NCBI RefSeq assembly: GCF_901000735.1
Contig: NC_081541.1
Location: 186,001 to 250,000, forward strand
Origin: Corylus avellana
Lineage: Eukaryota; Streptophyta; Magnoliopsida; Fagales; Betulaceae
Direction: 5' to 3'
Length of the DNA: 64,000 nucleotides
Shown: positions 43,745-57,000 of the stretch, piece by piece
How the letters are laid out: each line of letters begins with the position of its first letter
How positions within the stretch are numbered: position 1 is the stretch's first letter
Notes under the pieces: generated by a model
Told to the model about the DNA's origin: nothing
The model's input: only the letters and a program-made list of their open reading frames with translations
Databases searched by the model: none
Translations under genes and position numbers: made by a program

Positions 43745-46700
43745 TTACAACAAATTTATTTGTCTGTGACTGTGAGACTCAAAATCTATATAGTCTTGAT
43801 TTGCCTGACCGCTATATCCGTACATATCAAAAATCTTATCATCTGAAGGCATACCGCTGCCCTCTCTTCCTCTAAAACCCTCCATTGGTGAAGCCCAAGC
43901 AGCTGGAGTTGAGGGGTTAGAGCTTGAAGCTTCTTGGTTTACACCAAGACCACCCATATTTGAAGGCGAGTTTCCAGCAGGCCTTCTATTGGAGGAACTG
44001 GCAGTCGTTAGCGAAATGGATGTTGACTGCTGCTGTTGAAGTTGCTGCTGGTTCTTCATTGGTGACTTGGGCCTAAGAGCCTCTATTTCGGGGGTTGTAA
44101 TGACAAGATGAGGTGCCTCTGGGGGTGGATTTCGTCCTCCCCCTCCTTGCCAAACTTTCCCATCCTTATCAGCAAAGCTCCTTACATATGCCTGAATTCA
44201 ACCCAAATCCAAATAAGATAGTGAATAGGAAAACAAATCAATACAATTTATGGCAAGTGGCATGAACTAATTCGCCTTTGTTTTTAGCATTATGTTCTTC
44301 TTTTTCTATGAGTTAGGAATATACATTATTTATATATTAATAAATAAATAAACTTAAAAAGTCTTTTTTTTTTTTGAAGACATTGTTACTTTCATCTTAA
44401 AAGGTTTTTGCTCCCTAAAATATTTGTAAGACATATTAATAACCCCAGAAAATTCCATTGGTGCTTGTGGGAAAATATATTCCAAAACAAAATCTGGGAT
44501 ATATCATTTTCCCATGTTTGCCTGCAAAATAGTACTTCACTTCCTAAGATTTCAAAACTTGGGAATCATAGAAACAGCTAGAAAATAAAAACTTGCTGAT
44601 TTTAACATTTTTTCCTTATTTCCGGTGAAACAAAGGCAGCCCAAGTTTGAGGTCATTAATCATGCTTCCCATCAGCCCCCAATGTTTCCCTCTCACGAAA
44701 ATGATTTCCATTGAAATAAACAAAGCCCCAGAAAAGACATCAATTCCACTAATTGAAGAAATTGAACATTGCTAATATTCTAATTGATAAGTACAGCAGG
44801 ACTTCTATGATTCTCATATTCATATCCCACATCTAATTTTCCACACAGAATGAAAGCCTCCGTCCGGTTCCAGAAATAGATTGGCTGTTCAACAAAAACA
44901 TTGAACTATGGTGGTTTTGTTTTCAAAGAACGTCGGATTGATTGACATACCTCAGCATTAAAATTTGTAGAGGATAGTTCTTTTCCGACAGTCAGCCAAC
45001 CAGACCGAATATTGTGGTCTTCACCAAAGAGCTCAAGTCTCCTGCGGCCAAGGGAAAAATGCTCAACAATTCTGTACATGTCTTCAGGCTTTTGGGTTGA
45101 ACCTGCAATTTCATTGCCATACACCTTATCTAATGAGAGCTCATTTCATCAGTAGATATTGTAAAACCCTGGAAATTATAAAAACAGTGTTTGTAAACTA
45201 AAAGTACAACACTTTTATACCCTGGGTAAAAGCAAAATCGTGCCATACAAGTCATTGTGTTGCAGTTCAAGTCCAAACACATGCCAAAATTGACTTACTA
45301 TGCTTATTAGGAACAATAAAGAACAAAACCCACGTAAACCCCTACAACATTGATGCAAAAGTACTAAGAATGCCTGCATTCCTTTTTGCTTTCACTTTCT
45401 TCAAAACATAGTTCACAAAACAAATCTCCGTTTGAGACTTCACAAGAAAAAAAAAAAAATTCTACCAAAATTTACAGATTTGGAAAAGAATTTGCACAGA
45501 CCCATGCATGACACCTGACCAAAGAAAAATGAAAGTAAATGGAATGACACAACTCAATTTCATATCCCAAATTATCACAAATAATACGCAAGTATATGTA
45601 AAATAGACAGATGCAAAGCAAATGTCAATGATGTCAAAGACAGAAAGGATGATACCAACCATAAGGAGGTTCCTCAGCAATTATTACATCAGTATCAATG
45701 TTGGCATGGATTATGTGACCATCAGTACTGCGACGGACGGTTCCTTTTATGCCCATCAAGCAGTGCTCCTTTACAATAATGAAAATACGACAAACAAATT
45801 AGAAAATTAATCCATGCAGTAATAAAGCATTCGATGAACTAACAAATAAGATAAGGCAGCACGATGAAGCTGCAGACATCCAAAACATAAAAGAAAAACA
45901 TCAAACTGACCTTTGAGTGCTGAAATAAAGTATGAGAATCATGACGCAACCCCGGTGTTGCAGTAGCTTTGTTTGTCTTCACCCAACAAATATCCTCACA
46001 CCTACGAAATCCCCACTACATAACACAAAAGAGAATGGCAAGAGTAACAAACACATCAACAATCTTATAATATAACTTACAGCCATAAAGAAAAGCCTAG
46101 TCCTATGCATACAAAAATTCTGAAGGCCCAATTATACACCTTCTTTAAACACTGGCGGCCTTGCTCAAGGCCCGCACCATCACCAACCCATAGGAAGATA
46201 AAAGAAGGTGTGTCTGCTATTGCCTGTGAACACAAAGGGCAAAAAACTTAGATATCCAAGTCAAGGGTGAAAGGAAATTATGTCAATACAAGAAAACTGC
46301 GTTAAAGTCCTTTCTTGGACCAAGAAGTTATAGCAAGTTACTTAATAACATTCCGATTCAGGTTTGTTGGTATAGGAACGGTGGTATTATCAAATCATAC
46401 ACCTGATAATATACTTTCTTACCATTTATGATCTGCGACCGAAAGCGGTTAGAATTACTCATTTCCAAGTTCTACCATCACTTCTATAAATGCACATTCA
46501 GAACAAGCACAAAGAAAATGGCAATTGGAATAGAAAAAATGACACCTAAAAAGATCACCTCAATCTTTAGACTCATTATTTCTTCGAATGTCCAGTACTC
46601 CATATGGTCAGCAACACCAGGTGCGCGATGAACATATTCCTCCCATGGGGGGTCCACAAGAATGACGTCAAACTTGGTTCCAAAGAACTCTGGGGACAGC

Positions 46701-49258
46701 TCAAACTCTTTTAGGTCACATCTGTAATACATAGGAGGAGAAGCGGATTTAGCCACAATCTCATCCTTTTTCTGTATAAGCTCCCTAAGCTTAGGGTAAT
46801 CCTCTACAACATTTGTAAGCTCTAGCTCTCTGATGAAATTCTGCGGTCGCATACCAGTGTCAACGAAATTTTGAGAGTAATCATTCTGCTCTCCTCTAGA
46901 AGGAGCTTTACCAGGAGGCCCACTACTTTTAGTTGGAACCCAACCCCCAGGATTTTTATCAGGTGGAGCTCCTCGTCCCATTGGTCCAGCAGCACTAAAA
47001 CCTGGGCCAGATATGCTAGGAGGAACTCCTCTTGCGGGGCCAGGTTGGTTAAAATACATCGCAGGGGGTGAGTTCCCCATATTAGGAGGAAATCTCGGAC
47101 CCGAGGGTCCAGGAGGAACAGGAGAGAGACCTGGTGCAACAGCTAACATATTCATATCAACACCTCGAGCCCCAGGCCAAACGGGTGGAGTAAAGGGTGG
47201 AATGAAGACACCTGGCGAAATTGGTGGACCTGGAGCAGGTTGCATACCAGGGGTAAGTGGCTGCATTGGTCCTGGTGGAGGCATTCCAAGATGTCCGAAA
47301 GGTGATCCCATTATAGGCAGTGGGATTGCTACCTGTTGATTGTCTCTCCCAGTTGGCCGACCCCTTCCTCCTCTCCCAACTCTATTACCTTTAACTCCTT
47401 GTGAGGCAGCTCTGTTGAAGGACCCTGGATCCTGGTTCCCATATGGAGGCTGTGAACCACTGCTAGAACTTTGACCACCAGCACTGCGACCAGACATAGC
47501 ACCTTTCTGGCTTCTTCCCTTTCCTCCAACAACATCAAAGTCATCCCTCCACGAATTTTGATCTCGCATAGAGGTACCATCATCTGTATATCTTTCCTTT
47601 GAATCTTCACCAGGTGGCCCAGACCCATATAAATCATTCCTTCTTGCCCTGTCGTCCTGCATGTATGCCCACTCTTCATCATTTGGTGCTGATTTCAAGT
47701 CAGATTGCTGAACAACTTCGGCTCTCCTGGAAAAGTTGGATCCGGAATCTGCTCTTCCATAATCAAGAGGCTTTGTTTGGATCTCTATCACATCATAATT
47801 CTCATTCGAAATTCCAAAGTTTGATGAGGTTTTCACAGCTTCACCCCTGCTTCCATCTTTCCTATTACCAGATCGACCATGAGGCCTTTCATTGTCAGTC
47901 CTCTCACGACCATGTCTTGGCAACTCCCACTCTCTGCCATGATCATAAACAATATCCCCACTTTTTGACTCTTTATCACTACTGATAGGTTGCCTTCTTT
48001 TCCAATTCTCTTTGGAACCTTCACGGTCCCTATTCCTGTCGCTCCAGCTATCATCTCTGCCTTTTGATCTATCATCCCTGTAACCATCCTTTTCCAGTTC
48101 CTTCCGCTTGAGGTTGAAATTTCTTTCATAATCTATCTCAGAGTGATCTGTTTCTTGATGACGCTTCCCGACCCTCTCAGGGGTCCTTGACCTGTTGGAG
48201 AGCCCTACTTCTCTTGCACTTTTATCCCTCATCCGCATATTTTTATCATCATCTGCATTTAATGTTCTCTCCCGGCTTTCAGCAACATCCTGAACAGGAG
48301 TTCTCTGCTGTCTATGCTTCTCGGTTTTCTCCCTACCTGATCTGTCTTCGCGAGTAATAGGACTAACTTTATTATCTTCTTCTAGTGCCTCTGACTTAAC
48401 TTTGCTCCTACTCCTCTCAATATCAGCTCTTCTCTCTTCCTTATTGTTAGATTTGATACCCTTCTCACTGTTTGAATCTACACCTCGGATCTTACTATCA
48501 CTTGGTTCATTTCTCCCGACCACACTTCTCTCTCTAGAACTCTCATACTTAGTAGCATCAGAAGCCTTACCACTTCTCAGGTCAGCTCTTTCAGAATAAG
48601 TTTCTTCAGCTTTCTTGACTGCATCAGGTTCATCCCATTTTCTCCTCGAGTTTCTCACCTCCTCAGAAGACCCATGACCCTTCTCTCGTCCACTTTCCCT
48701 CCTCTCTGAATACCTGGAATCTCTATCAACCACTTTTTCAAGCTCTCCATCAAGTGACCTTTCTTCTTTGCTTTTATTTCTGCTCTGAGAATTCTCAAAC
48801 TCAGAAAACTTCGAGGCAATTTTCCTTCTCTCACTTTCATCAGCTCGACCATGCCCTCTACTTCCCGATTTATCTCCACCGTCTTTCCTGTTCTCTAATT
48901 CTCCATCCTGGTACCAATTGCTCAACTTTTCCAACGTATTCTCTTCTTGTCTTTTCTTCATCTGCTTCGACCGCAACTCCTTTTTTGAGTCAAAGTCATC
49001 CTCGTCACTACCTGCTCTGCTGGATCCACCTGACCGTTTGCGGCCCTCATTTCTGTCCCCAGAACTTCTTCTTCTTCCACTGCTATCTAGCCCTTCCAAC
49101 TCATCCCCATTGTTCATTTTTCTTGACCTACTTGACCTATGCTTTCTCTTCTCACTGCCCTCCCACTCTTCATCATCTCCAGTCCTATCACTCTTCACAT
49201 CAGAACCATCCTCTATGTCCCGTTTTGCATAACTCCGACCACGTTCGGGTGAATCCAT
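43745..49258 (-). CDS. MTB: m6A RNA methyltransferase complex subunit MTB (METTL14 homologue)
   Basis: Partner of MTA in the nuclear writer that makes N6-methyladenosine in mRNA. Six coding exons on the minus strand, 49258-46559, 46223-46140, 46015-45911, 45768-45660, 45102-44951 and 44191-43745, join in phase to 1198 residues. The start is the ATG of [18 protein letters not shown]. Residues 1 to about 620 are highly charged, rich in Arg, Glu, Asp and Ser (likely disordered). About 620-790 is Gly/Pro-rich with RGG-like stretches ([11 protein letters not shown]). The MT-A70 domain begins near 810 ([20 protein letters not shown]) and has DPPW at about 869-872, [15 protein letters not shown] and [16 protein letters not shown]. 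The C-terminus is Gln/Ser/Gly-rich. Arabidopsis MTB is shorter, about 960 residues. Confidence 0.95.
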
Positions 49259-50240
49259 CACAAGCACAGGCCTCTAATCACTGTCTACTACTTGAATTAT
49301 GTTCTCACTTCCAGAGCAGTTTGATATGCACGAATAATCAACTAAAAGATCATCCTGAAACCAAATTAAAAGAAGTCAGAGATTAAAGGAAAATAACAAC
49401 CAAACAGGCCATATATGAATCCACCAAAAAGGTCTCTCTTTCTAACTTTTTGAAGTTGGGTTGCCAGGAGTTGTGCATAAAAAATATTGACACAACTTGA
49501 AATCAATGTGGGTCAATTGACTTGGGAAGCAGATCAAGTAAAACACAAAATTGGCTAAACTCATTCCAATAATGTTTGGTAGCACATGAACAATAAATAG
49601 GGCACAAGTAAAAATCTGGCGCTCAGCCCAGAATTAAGAAACAACCAAATGAACTTAAAACCCTAAAAAAACTTGAAATCCAAACAATTGAACCAACCAA
49701 CTAACTAAACAAAAAAAATCAAACTCGTTTGGTTGCCAAGAAAGCAAACCACAATCGAATCTCAAAATTTACGATTGAATGCGCGGTGCCCAAAGCACGA
49801 AACATTTCCAATCCAGCTAAGCTACACAGTAGAACCCAGTTCAAAAATTTGTGAAAATCATAGTTTTGTTGTCATTTGTTAACTTTCTCAGCCACCAGAG
49901 GTAACACAGAATACTCGGACGCCAACTACCTAAAACCCCAGTTTCAAAACCTGTTGATAATGCGTTCTTGACTTTCACCAGACAGACCATTAAAGGTTCA
50001 GAATTTGAATACTAACACAATGCCCATATGAAAGAAAAAAATCCTAACATTGAAATCCCGTATTAATAATAATAGATTTGAGAGAGAGAGAGAGAGAGAG
50101 AGAATACCTGCGATTTGAGATTCGGGATTGGTAAGAAGGAAAAGAAGTAGGAGCCAGGAAGAAAGTAGAAACCCCCGATTAGGGTTTGAGGCTCAGAAAG
50201 ACACAGAGTTCTTCTCTCTCTGCAAAAGACCGAACGAATT
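49259..50240 (-). other. 5' leader of MTB with a leader intron
   Basis: A donor ATCGCAG|GTATTC at 50108/50107 and an acceptor TTTCAG before 49355 define a leader intron of about 750 bp. The second leader exon would be 49355-49259. An (AG)n run at 50080-50103 sits just inside the intron. Confidence 0.65.
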
Positions 50241-51118
50241 ACAATAGAGACGACGCTGATTTTTGTTTTTGTTTTTCTCTTTCCTCCTTTGTTTCTTAAA
50301 TTTTTTTTTTTTTAAGTAATAATATATTTTTCTTGCACCCACCTACGGACTACGGTCCTACTGCTACGCCTACTAATGGATTATGTTATTAATTTTTCTA
50401 ATATTCTTTTTCTAATGGGTTTATTATGCTTTCTTTGCTGCGATTGGTGGATGAGTTACAGAATCCATCTTAATTTGTACTGCATGAAAGCTTAACAATT
50501 TTTTTTAGTAAAAGAAAATAGGGACTACACTTATCCTTTCAATCTACTAATCAATTTGTAATATATTTTTCTTTTTTAATTTAGTTAATATACTCTAATG
50601 ATTTATTATTAAGGTTACAATATTCTCCTTCTGCAAGTAAAAAATAACAGTAATAAATTTCATAATATAGAAAAATTGGAAAAACAATAAATAAATAAAA
50701 CCACTAACCCCAAGTGTGGGTTAGTTTGAGTTTTTCTAAATCTTTTTTTATTCAAATTTTTTTTAGATAAAAAGGGACATTGGAAACCTAATGCTTCCTA
50801 GGTAGAGCACAAAAAATCAAATTAATAATTTATAGGACAGTTATATAATTGCAATAATTTTATAGTTAAAATTAGCTCTTAATTGTTCTATTTTATATAA
50901 TTAAATGGCTGGTTTTCATTATCACAACATCAAGTTTAAATAAGCCCTCATATGAAGAAAAATAATTAGAAAAAAAAAAAGGTATAAAAAACATGAGCGA
51001 CAATTAGTTAAAACAGTTTAGAAGGATTGATTTAGTAGTTGGAGTTCGGAATACTATAGTTTTTTATTTTTTATTTTTTCAATTTGAAAAGGCCATATCA
51101 ACTTTTAAAATAAAACAA
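50241..51118. other. AT-rich intergenic DNA upstream of MTB
   Basis: It should include the MTB promoter at its left side. No gene, tRNA or element with defined ends is seen up to the MITE at 51119. Confidence 0.45.
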
Positions 51119-51729
51119 GGGTTAAATGCTTCAAACTCCTTTGGGGTTTTACAACTTTATTTTTTCTTCCTTGTGGTTTCATTTTTATCACAGGAGGTAC
51201 CTCTAGTTTTGATAATAGACCAAATTAGTCTTCCGTCAGTTGACCGTTAGTTGACTTAACGGAATTTCACGTGAACCAATCAAATGTTGACACGTGACAC
51301 CTACTTAATTTTTTTTTAAAAAAATAAAATTTAAAAAAAGTATTTTCGAAAAAAAAAAAAAAAATTGGGAGTGGCCATACTAGGGGTGGTTGGGGGTGGT
51401 TTCGGCCACCCCTAGTATCCACTGGGGGTGGTTTCGGCCACCCCCATGGCCAAAGGGGGTGGCCGAACCACCCCCTTGGCCATAATGAGCCACCCCCAAT
51501 TTTTTTTTTTTTTTTAAATACTTTTTTTTTTTTAATTTTTAAAAAAAATTAAGTAGGTGTCACGTGTCAACATTTGATTGGTCTACGTGGAATTCTGTTA
51601 AGTCAACTAACGGTCAACTGACGGAGGATTAACTTGGTCTATTATCAAAACCACAGGGACCTCATGTGATAAAAATGAAACAAAAAAAAAAAAATTGTAA
51701 AACTCGAGGGGATCTGAAGTATTTAACCC
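51119..51729. mobile_element. Long-TIR MITE (Mutator-like) with a perfect 9-bp target duplication
   Basis: ATAAAACAA occurs at 51110-51118 and again at 51730-51738, and the element between runs from GGGTTAAATGCTTC to GAAGTATTTAACCC. Arms of about 235 bp pair closely (for example CAATCAAATGTTGACACGTG against CACGTGTCAACATTTGATTG). The centre consists of GGGGTGGTTTCGGCCACCCC-type hairpin blocks. A 9-bp duplication and long TIRs fit the Mutator superfamily. No transposase is present. The older copy is at 17834-18442. Confidence 0.9.
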
Positions 51730-51738
51730 ATAAAACAA

Positions 51739-52800
51739 ATAAAGAATAGAGTCTGGCAGTCTGGAAGTCTCGGCTGGGTCTTGTTGGGCTGGTATGGGGA
51801 CAAAATGGGCTCGGTCCAGGCTTTGAATGGCACCGACCTGACCTGACAATAAAAGAATCTTGTGGGTGGAAATTGCCATTTGCCTACCAAAGGTTCAACG
51901 TCATCCATTCACTTGAAAATGAAAGTGAAATGGAAAAGAATCTACTCCCCTTTAATTTGAACTTGAAGTTATTGGTATAAAAAGGAAGCATAGACAAATA
52001 ATAGCAGTAGAAAGTAGTCGTTGGTTGATTTCTTCAACATTGGGTCTGCTTGAAAACAGTGGCTCGCGTAAGTATAGTGCTCACGAACAAGCTCAAAGTT
52101 CAAATCGGCTCAAGTTGATTTAAGGTGGCCACTTAGAGTTGGGATGATCTGGCTTGTCCGACATATTTAAAACTCATGGGTGATGGGTACGTCAACACCA
52201 CTCGGTCCACTCTGTACAATTTAAGAAGTGACAAGCTTGTGTCCGTGAAGAGATCAATTAGAACCAAAAAAAGGTGCACGTGCAAGATATGCGTGATGTT
52301 TGATAAGGTCGTTTAATCGTCAGATATTAATATATATTAGTCCTTAATTTCGACTCTTTAAATAAGCCTATTATTTCCCAACAAATAACATCATGATTCA
52401 TAACATTACACATGATAATAACTCTCTTTTACTTGAAAATAAAAATAAATAAATAAATAAATTACCGACTAATAAAGCCCCCAGACGACAGCAATGAAGG
52501 CCCAATGGCCCACCCATCCGAATTTTTGAATAGAGTCCACAATCCACACATATATATCATCACAAGCCCAAAGGAAAAGCCATATGAAATGAAAAGAAAA
52601 GAAGCAAGCAAAGCACAAACTCCACCTTAACATGACATCAGTGACATCACTGCTATTCTGATTTTAGAATTTCAACTCCTCCATGAAAACTAAAATCACA
52701 GCGGCAGCTTCTATCAACTAATTAATCAACCACCTACACCACCCCTAAGCCCTAGCTTAATTAAATATTAGTACGCACTCTTCTTCTTCTTCTTCTTCTT
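51739..52800. other. Intergenic region and 3' UTR side of DCR
   Basis: Short open frames only. A CTT repeat (about 52779-52800) directly follows the DCR stop codon on the minus strand. Confidence 0.45.
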
Positions 52801-55726
52801 CTAGAGCTCCATAAGAAACTCCTGATCCTTCTCCAGCCTCTCCATAGTCACTGCCTCCAAGCTAATCTCAACATCGATGCTCCTCCCACCACTCTTCCCC
52901 TGGTACATATACACCATCCCATCAAACCTGTTGTTGGACCCACTCCTCACACCCTCCGGCTTCCCCCACCCGAAATCCACCTCGTACACCTTGAACCTCG
53001 GTGAGCTCCCCACCGCCACGCAGTTCACTCCCGCATCCTTAAACTCGAAGATCTTCGGTGAGCTCTCCCACTCTTTGTTCCGCTCCTCAATCGTCTTTGC
53101 GTTGTGCATTTCTATCGCTTTCTGAATCATCGACGCCCCAAACTCTGGCGGGTTAGCCGATAACAACCCGGCTGCCGTGACGGTGAACACTGCTTGGATT
53201 AGGTTACCGAAGTAGCTCGCCGGCATCGGTGGATCCACCCGTTTCCGGCAATCCGCGAAGACGGTGAAGACTGTGTAGTCTTCGGGCTTCAGTTCACGTG
53301 CATGGGTTACATGGCGCCAGATATGAACGGAGAGTGACTGGAATGTGGAGAATGGTTTTGAGCTGTCCGATGAGGGAGGGTTTTCGTTGACTTTTGACTT
53401 GATCTTGTCGATGGCAGCCTCCGAGAACCTGAAAATCTTCTCCCTGAGTTGTGGAGGCAGCTTTCCGTTTCCGTTGCCGTTGGATGAAGCGAGTGGGTCA
53501 GAGGGGAGCGAGAGGTCGAGCTTCACGCGCGTGCTGCGGACTTTGGTGCGGTCGAGGAAAGGTGGGACCGAGATAGAGTGGGTCCCGCCGCAGATCTCGG
53601 CCCATGAGCTCATGAAGTGCCACGTGGAGGTCCCGTCGAGGATCGCGTGGTTGAATGCGCACCCAATTGCGAGTCCGTCTTTCAGCTTGGTTAACTACGT
53701 CAATGACGAAGATACGTGTTAGTTGTTACATATAATTAATTATGCTTCAAATGGAAAAAAAAAAAAGAAAGAAAAGAAGGAAATTGATGAAGATTAATAC
53801 GATTGGACTGCTGGTAGTGTGTCCAACAGACCAACGTTATCAGCCCTTATCCTGGCATTTAGTGTAAATGTTGTTATCAAGAAAGAATTTAATTGAATTT
53901 TCGGGCTCCCTATCCTTGCATTAAGTGTTAATTTTTTTTTCTAATTAAGTGTTAATGTTACTTTCAACAGACAATAGACAATTTAGAAAAAAAAATAAAA
54001 TAAAAAAATGAGCCCTCCATCCAGATTGGGCTGCTATATATGGGCGTGTAATAATATTACTTTGGACATGAGAGATCTCGAGTTTAAATTCTAATCCTAT
54101 AATTCAAATAAAAATATTTTAAATATTGAGTCTTATTTATTCATATGCAGCTTGAGTCAGACAAAGTGTTAAAAACTTAAAATAAAAATTAAACAATTAT
54201 ATTTACTCTTTTTTATCACTGAATTTTAGTAAAAACACTTTACCTCAACAAGATATATAAAGCACAATAAAAATAAAAAATAAAAAAAAAAGGCAGAAAA
54301 AAAGTCAAAGCAGTAAAAGTGTTAAGATAATTTCAAACGCGCGGTAATGAAAAATAATATATAAACCATTAACCCATCTCAGAAGATTATTTGTTTTAAA
54401 TACTGAAATCCAAGTCTTTTTGAATGCTTATACGATCTCCAAGACATTCCTGAAGAAGTATTCAACCTAGCTACGTGTCAGCATGCGATTCTATGGGATC
54501 GCATTTAGTATGAACAAAAATTAAGCTCAGGTAAACAATAAAACGACAGTTATGGCAAAAGTCATAAAAAACACACAGGAATTCGGACCCTTTCCCGTTC
54601 AAAAGAACGGGAGGAGCCGGTTCTTTAAAGTTGATGAGCATTTTGGTCATTTTAACTATAAAGAACCGGTTCATCTTGAATTCATTTGAAGAGAAATAAA
54701 GAAGTTTTGAAAAGCATGCCTCATAAATGTGGCGCAAGAAAGTCTTAATTAATTGAGGGACCATTTCTCTGTACTTTTTATTCGATCGGTTCTAAATACC
54801 CAAGGAGGAGTGACCAACATGCACGTAGGTCTAGACAAGATGCTCCCGACTCCCAAGGTTTTTATTCCTTTCTTTTTCTTTTATTCAGAAAAAAATAATA
54901 ATCATAATTAATGTACTATATTTAAGCAAAGTGACTGATTAAATCACTTGTTTTAGTATCGGTTATATTTTATTTTTTTTTCATAATTAATGGGCGGCAT
55001 GAATCGCTCAGTTGTCATAATCACTGACAAGCCCAATACTGCACCTCATAAATACATCCAACAAGTCCGCCATTATTCCTGGGTGAAAAAAGAGTTGGGG
55101 AGGGGGGAGTTGTGCTTTAATGCATGTGGTTTCCACCATTTCTTAAAACGAAGACAAAATAATATATACAAAGGAAAGATCATATAATAGTTTGTGTTTC
55201 GTTGAGATTGTGAAAACAATTAAAAAATAAATAAATAAATATGGGTTAGCATGAAATTCCAAGTGTTAATTACCTGAAGTGCCAAGAGAGGCCTACGGAG
55301 ACCCTCCAAGTTCAAGACTTCGTTGTATGGTATCAAGTCCTTCAAAGTGGTGCTGCCCTCGTCGACCGTCAGATCAGCAATTTCGATCCCCTCGGCGACG
55401 GCCTCGGCGACCTCCACGCCGTCCATATCATCGTCATACTCGACCCTAAAGACCCCCTCCTCATCTTTGCCAAGCCTCCCGGCCAGCTGATAGAAGTCCT
55501 CCAAAACAAGGGCAAGCCCATCTTTAAGTTTCCCCACAATCGCCTCAAAGTCACTGGCTCTGTAAAACAGCAACTTTTGGTTGTAGTAGAAAGCCAAGTA
55601 GGGAAGATCAAATGTCACCAACTGACATTCCCTTCTTCCGAGTTTCTTGATGGGCATGACATGGGTTTTGGCAGTGATTTTCACACTAGTCTTCGTTTCC
55701 TCCTTGTGCCCAACTTCAGCTGCCAT
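52801..55726 (-). CDS. DCR: BAHD acyltransferase, DCR-like (cutin biosynthesis)
   Basis: Acyl-CoA-dependent BAHD transferase. Arabidopsis DCR acts in the cytosol of epidermal cells and is needed for normal cutin and cuticular ridges. Two exons on the minus strand, 55726-55274 and 53694-52801, join in phase 0 (donor CTTCAG|GTAATT, acceptor GACGTAG) to 448 residues. The catalytic HXXXD motif is HAILD (about 167-171) in FNHAILDGTSTWHFMSSW, and the structural motif is DFGWG (about 391-395). The DCR-type pieces TFDLPYLAFYYNQK, GVNCVAVGSSPRFKVYEVDF and RSGSNNRFDGM place it with DCR and not with the hydroxycinnamoyl transferases. Both key motifs are intact. The natural acyl donor and acceptor are inferred from the family. 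Confidence 0.93.
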
Positions 55727-56252
55727 CGTTGATGGGGGATTAGAGATATTGGAGGAAAGAAAAGCTTAATTTAGTTGGGAAGGAAGTAGACACGCATGAG
55801 TTGTAGGTAATTAAACTTATAGGAGATTACATTTGAAGCGGTTGGGGGGGTGCATTTATGGGTTTCATGTGAGCAGTTGTGACCCATTAATATTCTCTCG
55901 TTCGTATAGGTGGAAAACACTACTTCTACTAGAAAGTAGAAATGCTACATTTTTTTTATTTTTTTTTTATAAAAAGTATTTTTTTGTGTTCTTCATGAAT
56001 ATTATTTTTTAAAAGAATATAAAGGACAAGTATGATAATTTTTTTTTTTTATCTAAAATCAATATACATAAAATGAGAAAAACAGTAACATTTATTTATT
56101 TCGATCTACTGTTCTACCTTCACGTAATACCTCATAACGAATTAATTGCCTCAGAATTAATCGCCTCACTGTAGACACGTAAAAAATATGGGTTTTTTGA
56201 CACCCACCCTTTTGACTGTTGCTGAACGTCAAAAATGACGCGTCAAAAAAGG

Positions 56253-56296
56253 TTTTTGACGTGGCAAACATAAGTTACTGTTTGCCACGTCAAAAA
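56253..56296. repeat. Perfect 18-bp hairpin containing GACGTGG/CCACGTC
   Basis: Arms TTTTTGACGTGGCAAACA (56253-56270) and TGTTTGCCACGTCAAAAA (56279-56296) are perfectly inverted around an 8-nt loop. Each arm contains a TGACGTGG bZIP-type (C/G-box-like) sequence. It could be a short MITE end or a regulatory palindrome. It lies about 530 bp upstream of the DCR start codon. Confidence 0.6.
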
Positions 56297-56907
56297 ACAT
56301 CTATTTTTTTGCTGCATGCAGATGAGATGAGAACTGATCCCATTGGGCTTTTCAGCAAATTTATTGAGTATTTATTGGGCACTCTAATTCATCAATGCAT
56401 AAGTTAAATTAAAAGAAAAATAATTGAATATGATTTTCTTTTTCTTTTTCTTTTTTAAATAGTAAAAATAGATAAATAATTAATATTTTAAATAAAATAG
56501 TAACATTTGGGTAATTATTTTAGCTACCCGGTTGGGAATGGTCACTTGACTCACTTCTACATGCTTAATATGTGACAGATTTCAAGTAGTTGGGCACTGT
56601 TGCGAGTAATTGCATTGGAAGATCGTGGAGCAATGGAAATTAATCAATGCAAAGTGTTTAGTAAATGTAATTTGTACACTAATCAGGTTGACATATAATT
56701 ATGAATTAATTTCTCAACTATAAAAGTAGGTTGCAATAAATCAGGCATGCCTGTCTGTTACCCTTTAAAAGAATTCACAAAGCTTTTGTGTCTACAAAAC
56801 GAAGAGAACTAGATCTATTAATGTTTTTTGCCGTGCAATTATGAAATTATATCATCCTCTCTTTGACAATGCTCAACCCATTTTTTTAGATATTTTTTTA
56901 TTTTTTT

Positions 56908-57000
56908 TAAATTAATGTGGCTTTTAAAATTATCATTGGATCAAAATTCAAGTATGATTCATCTAAAATTTAATGGTGATTTTAAAAGCCACATCAATTT
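56908..57000. mobile_element. Small inverted-repeat MITE
   Basis: AAATTAATGTGGCTTTTAAA (from 56908) pairs with TTTTAAAAGCCACATCAATTT (56980-57000); the paired arms are about 29 nt with few mismatches. A similar but weaker pair lies near 30815-30890, which suggests a small dispersed family. Confidence 0.5.

Noticed and set aside
47013..47339. Gly/Pro-rich plus-strand frame
   Set aside because: Exact antisense of the Pro/Gly-rich part of MTB; composition effect.
48754..49386. 210-residue plus-strand frame
   Set aside because: Antisense of the Arg/Glu/Ser-rich MTB N-terminus, with no independent features.
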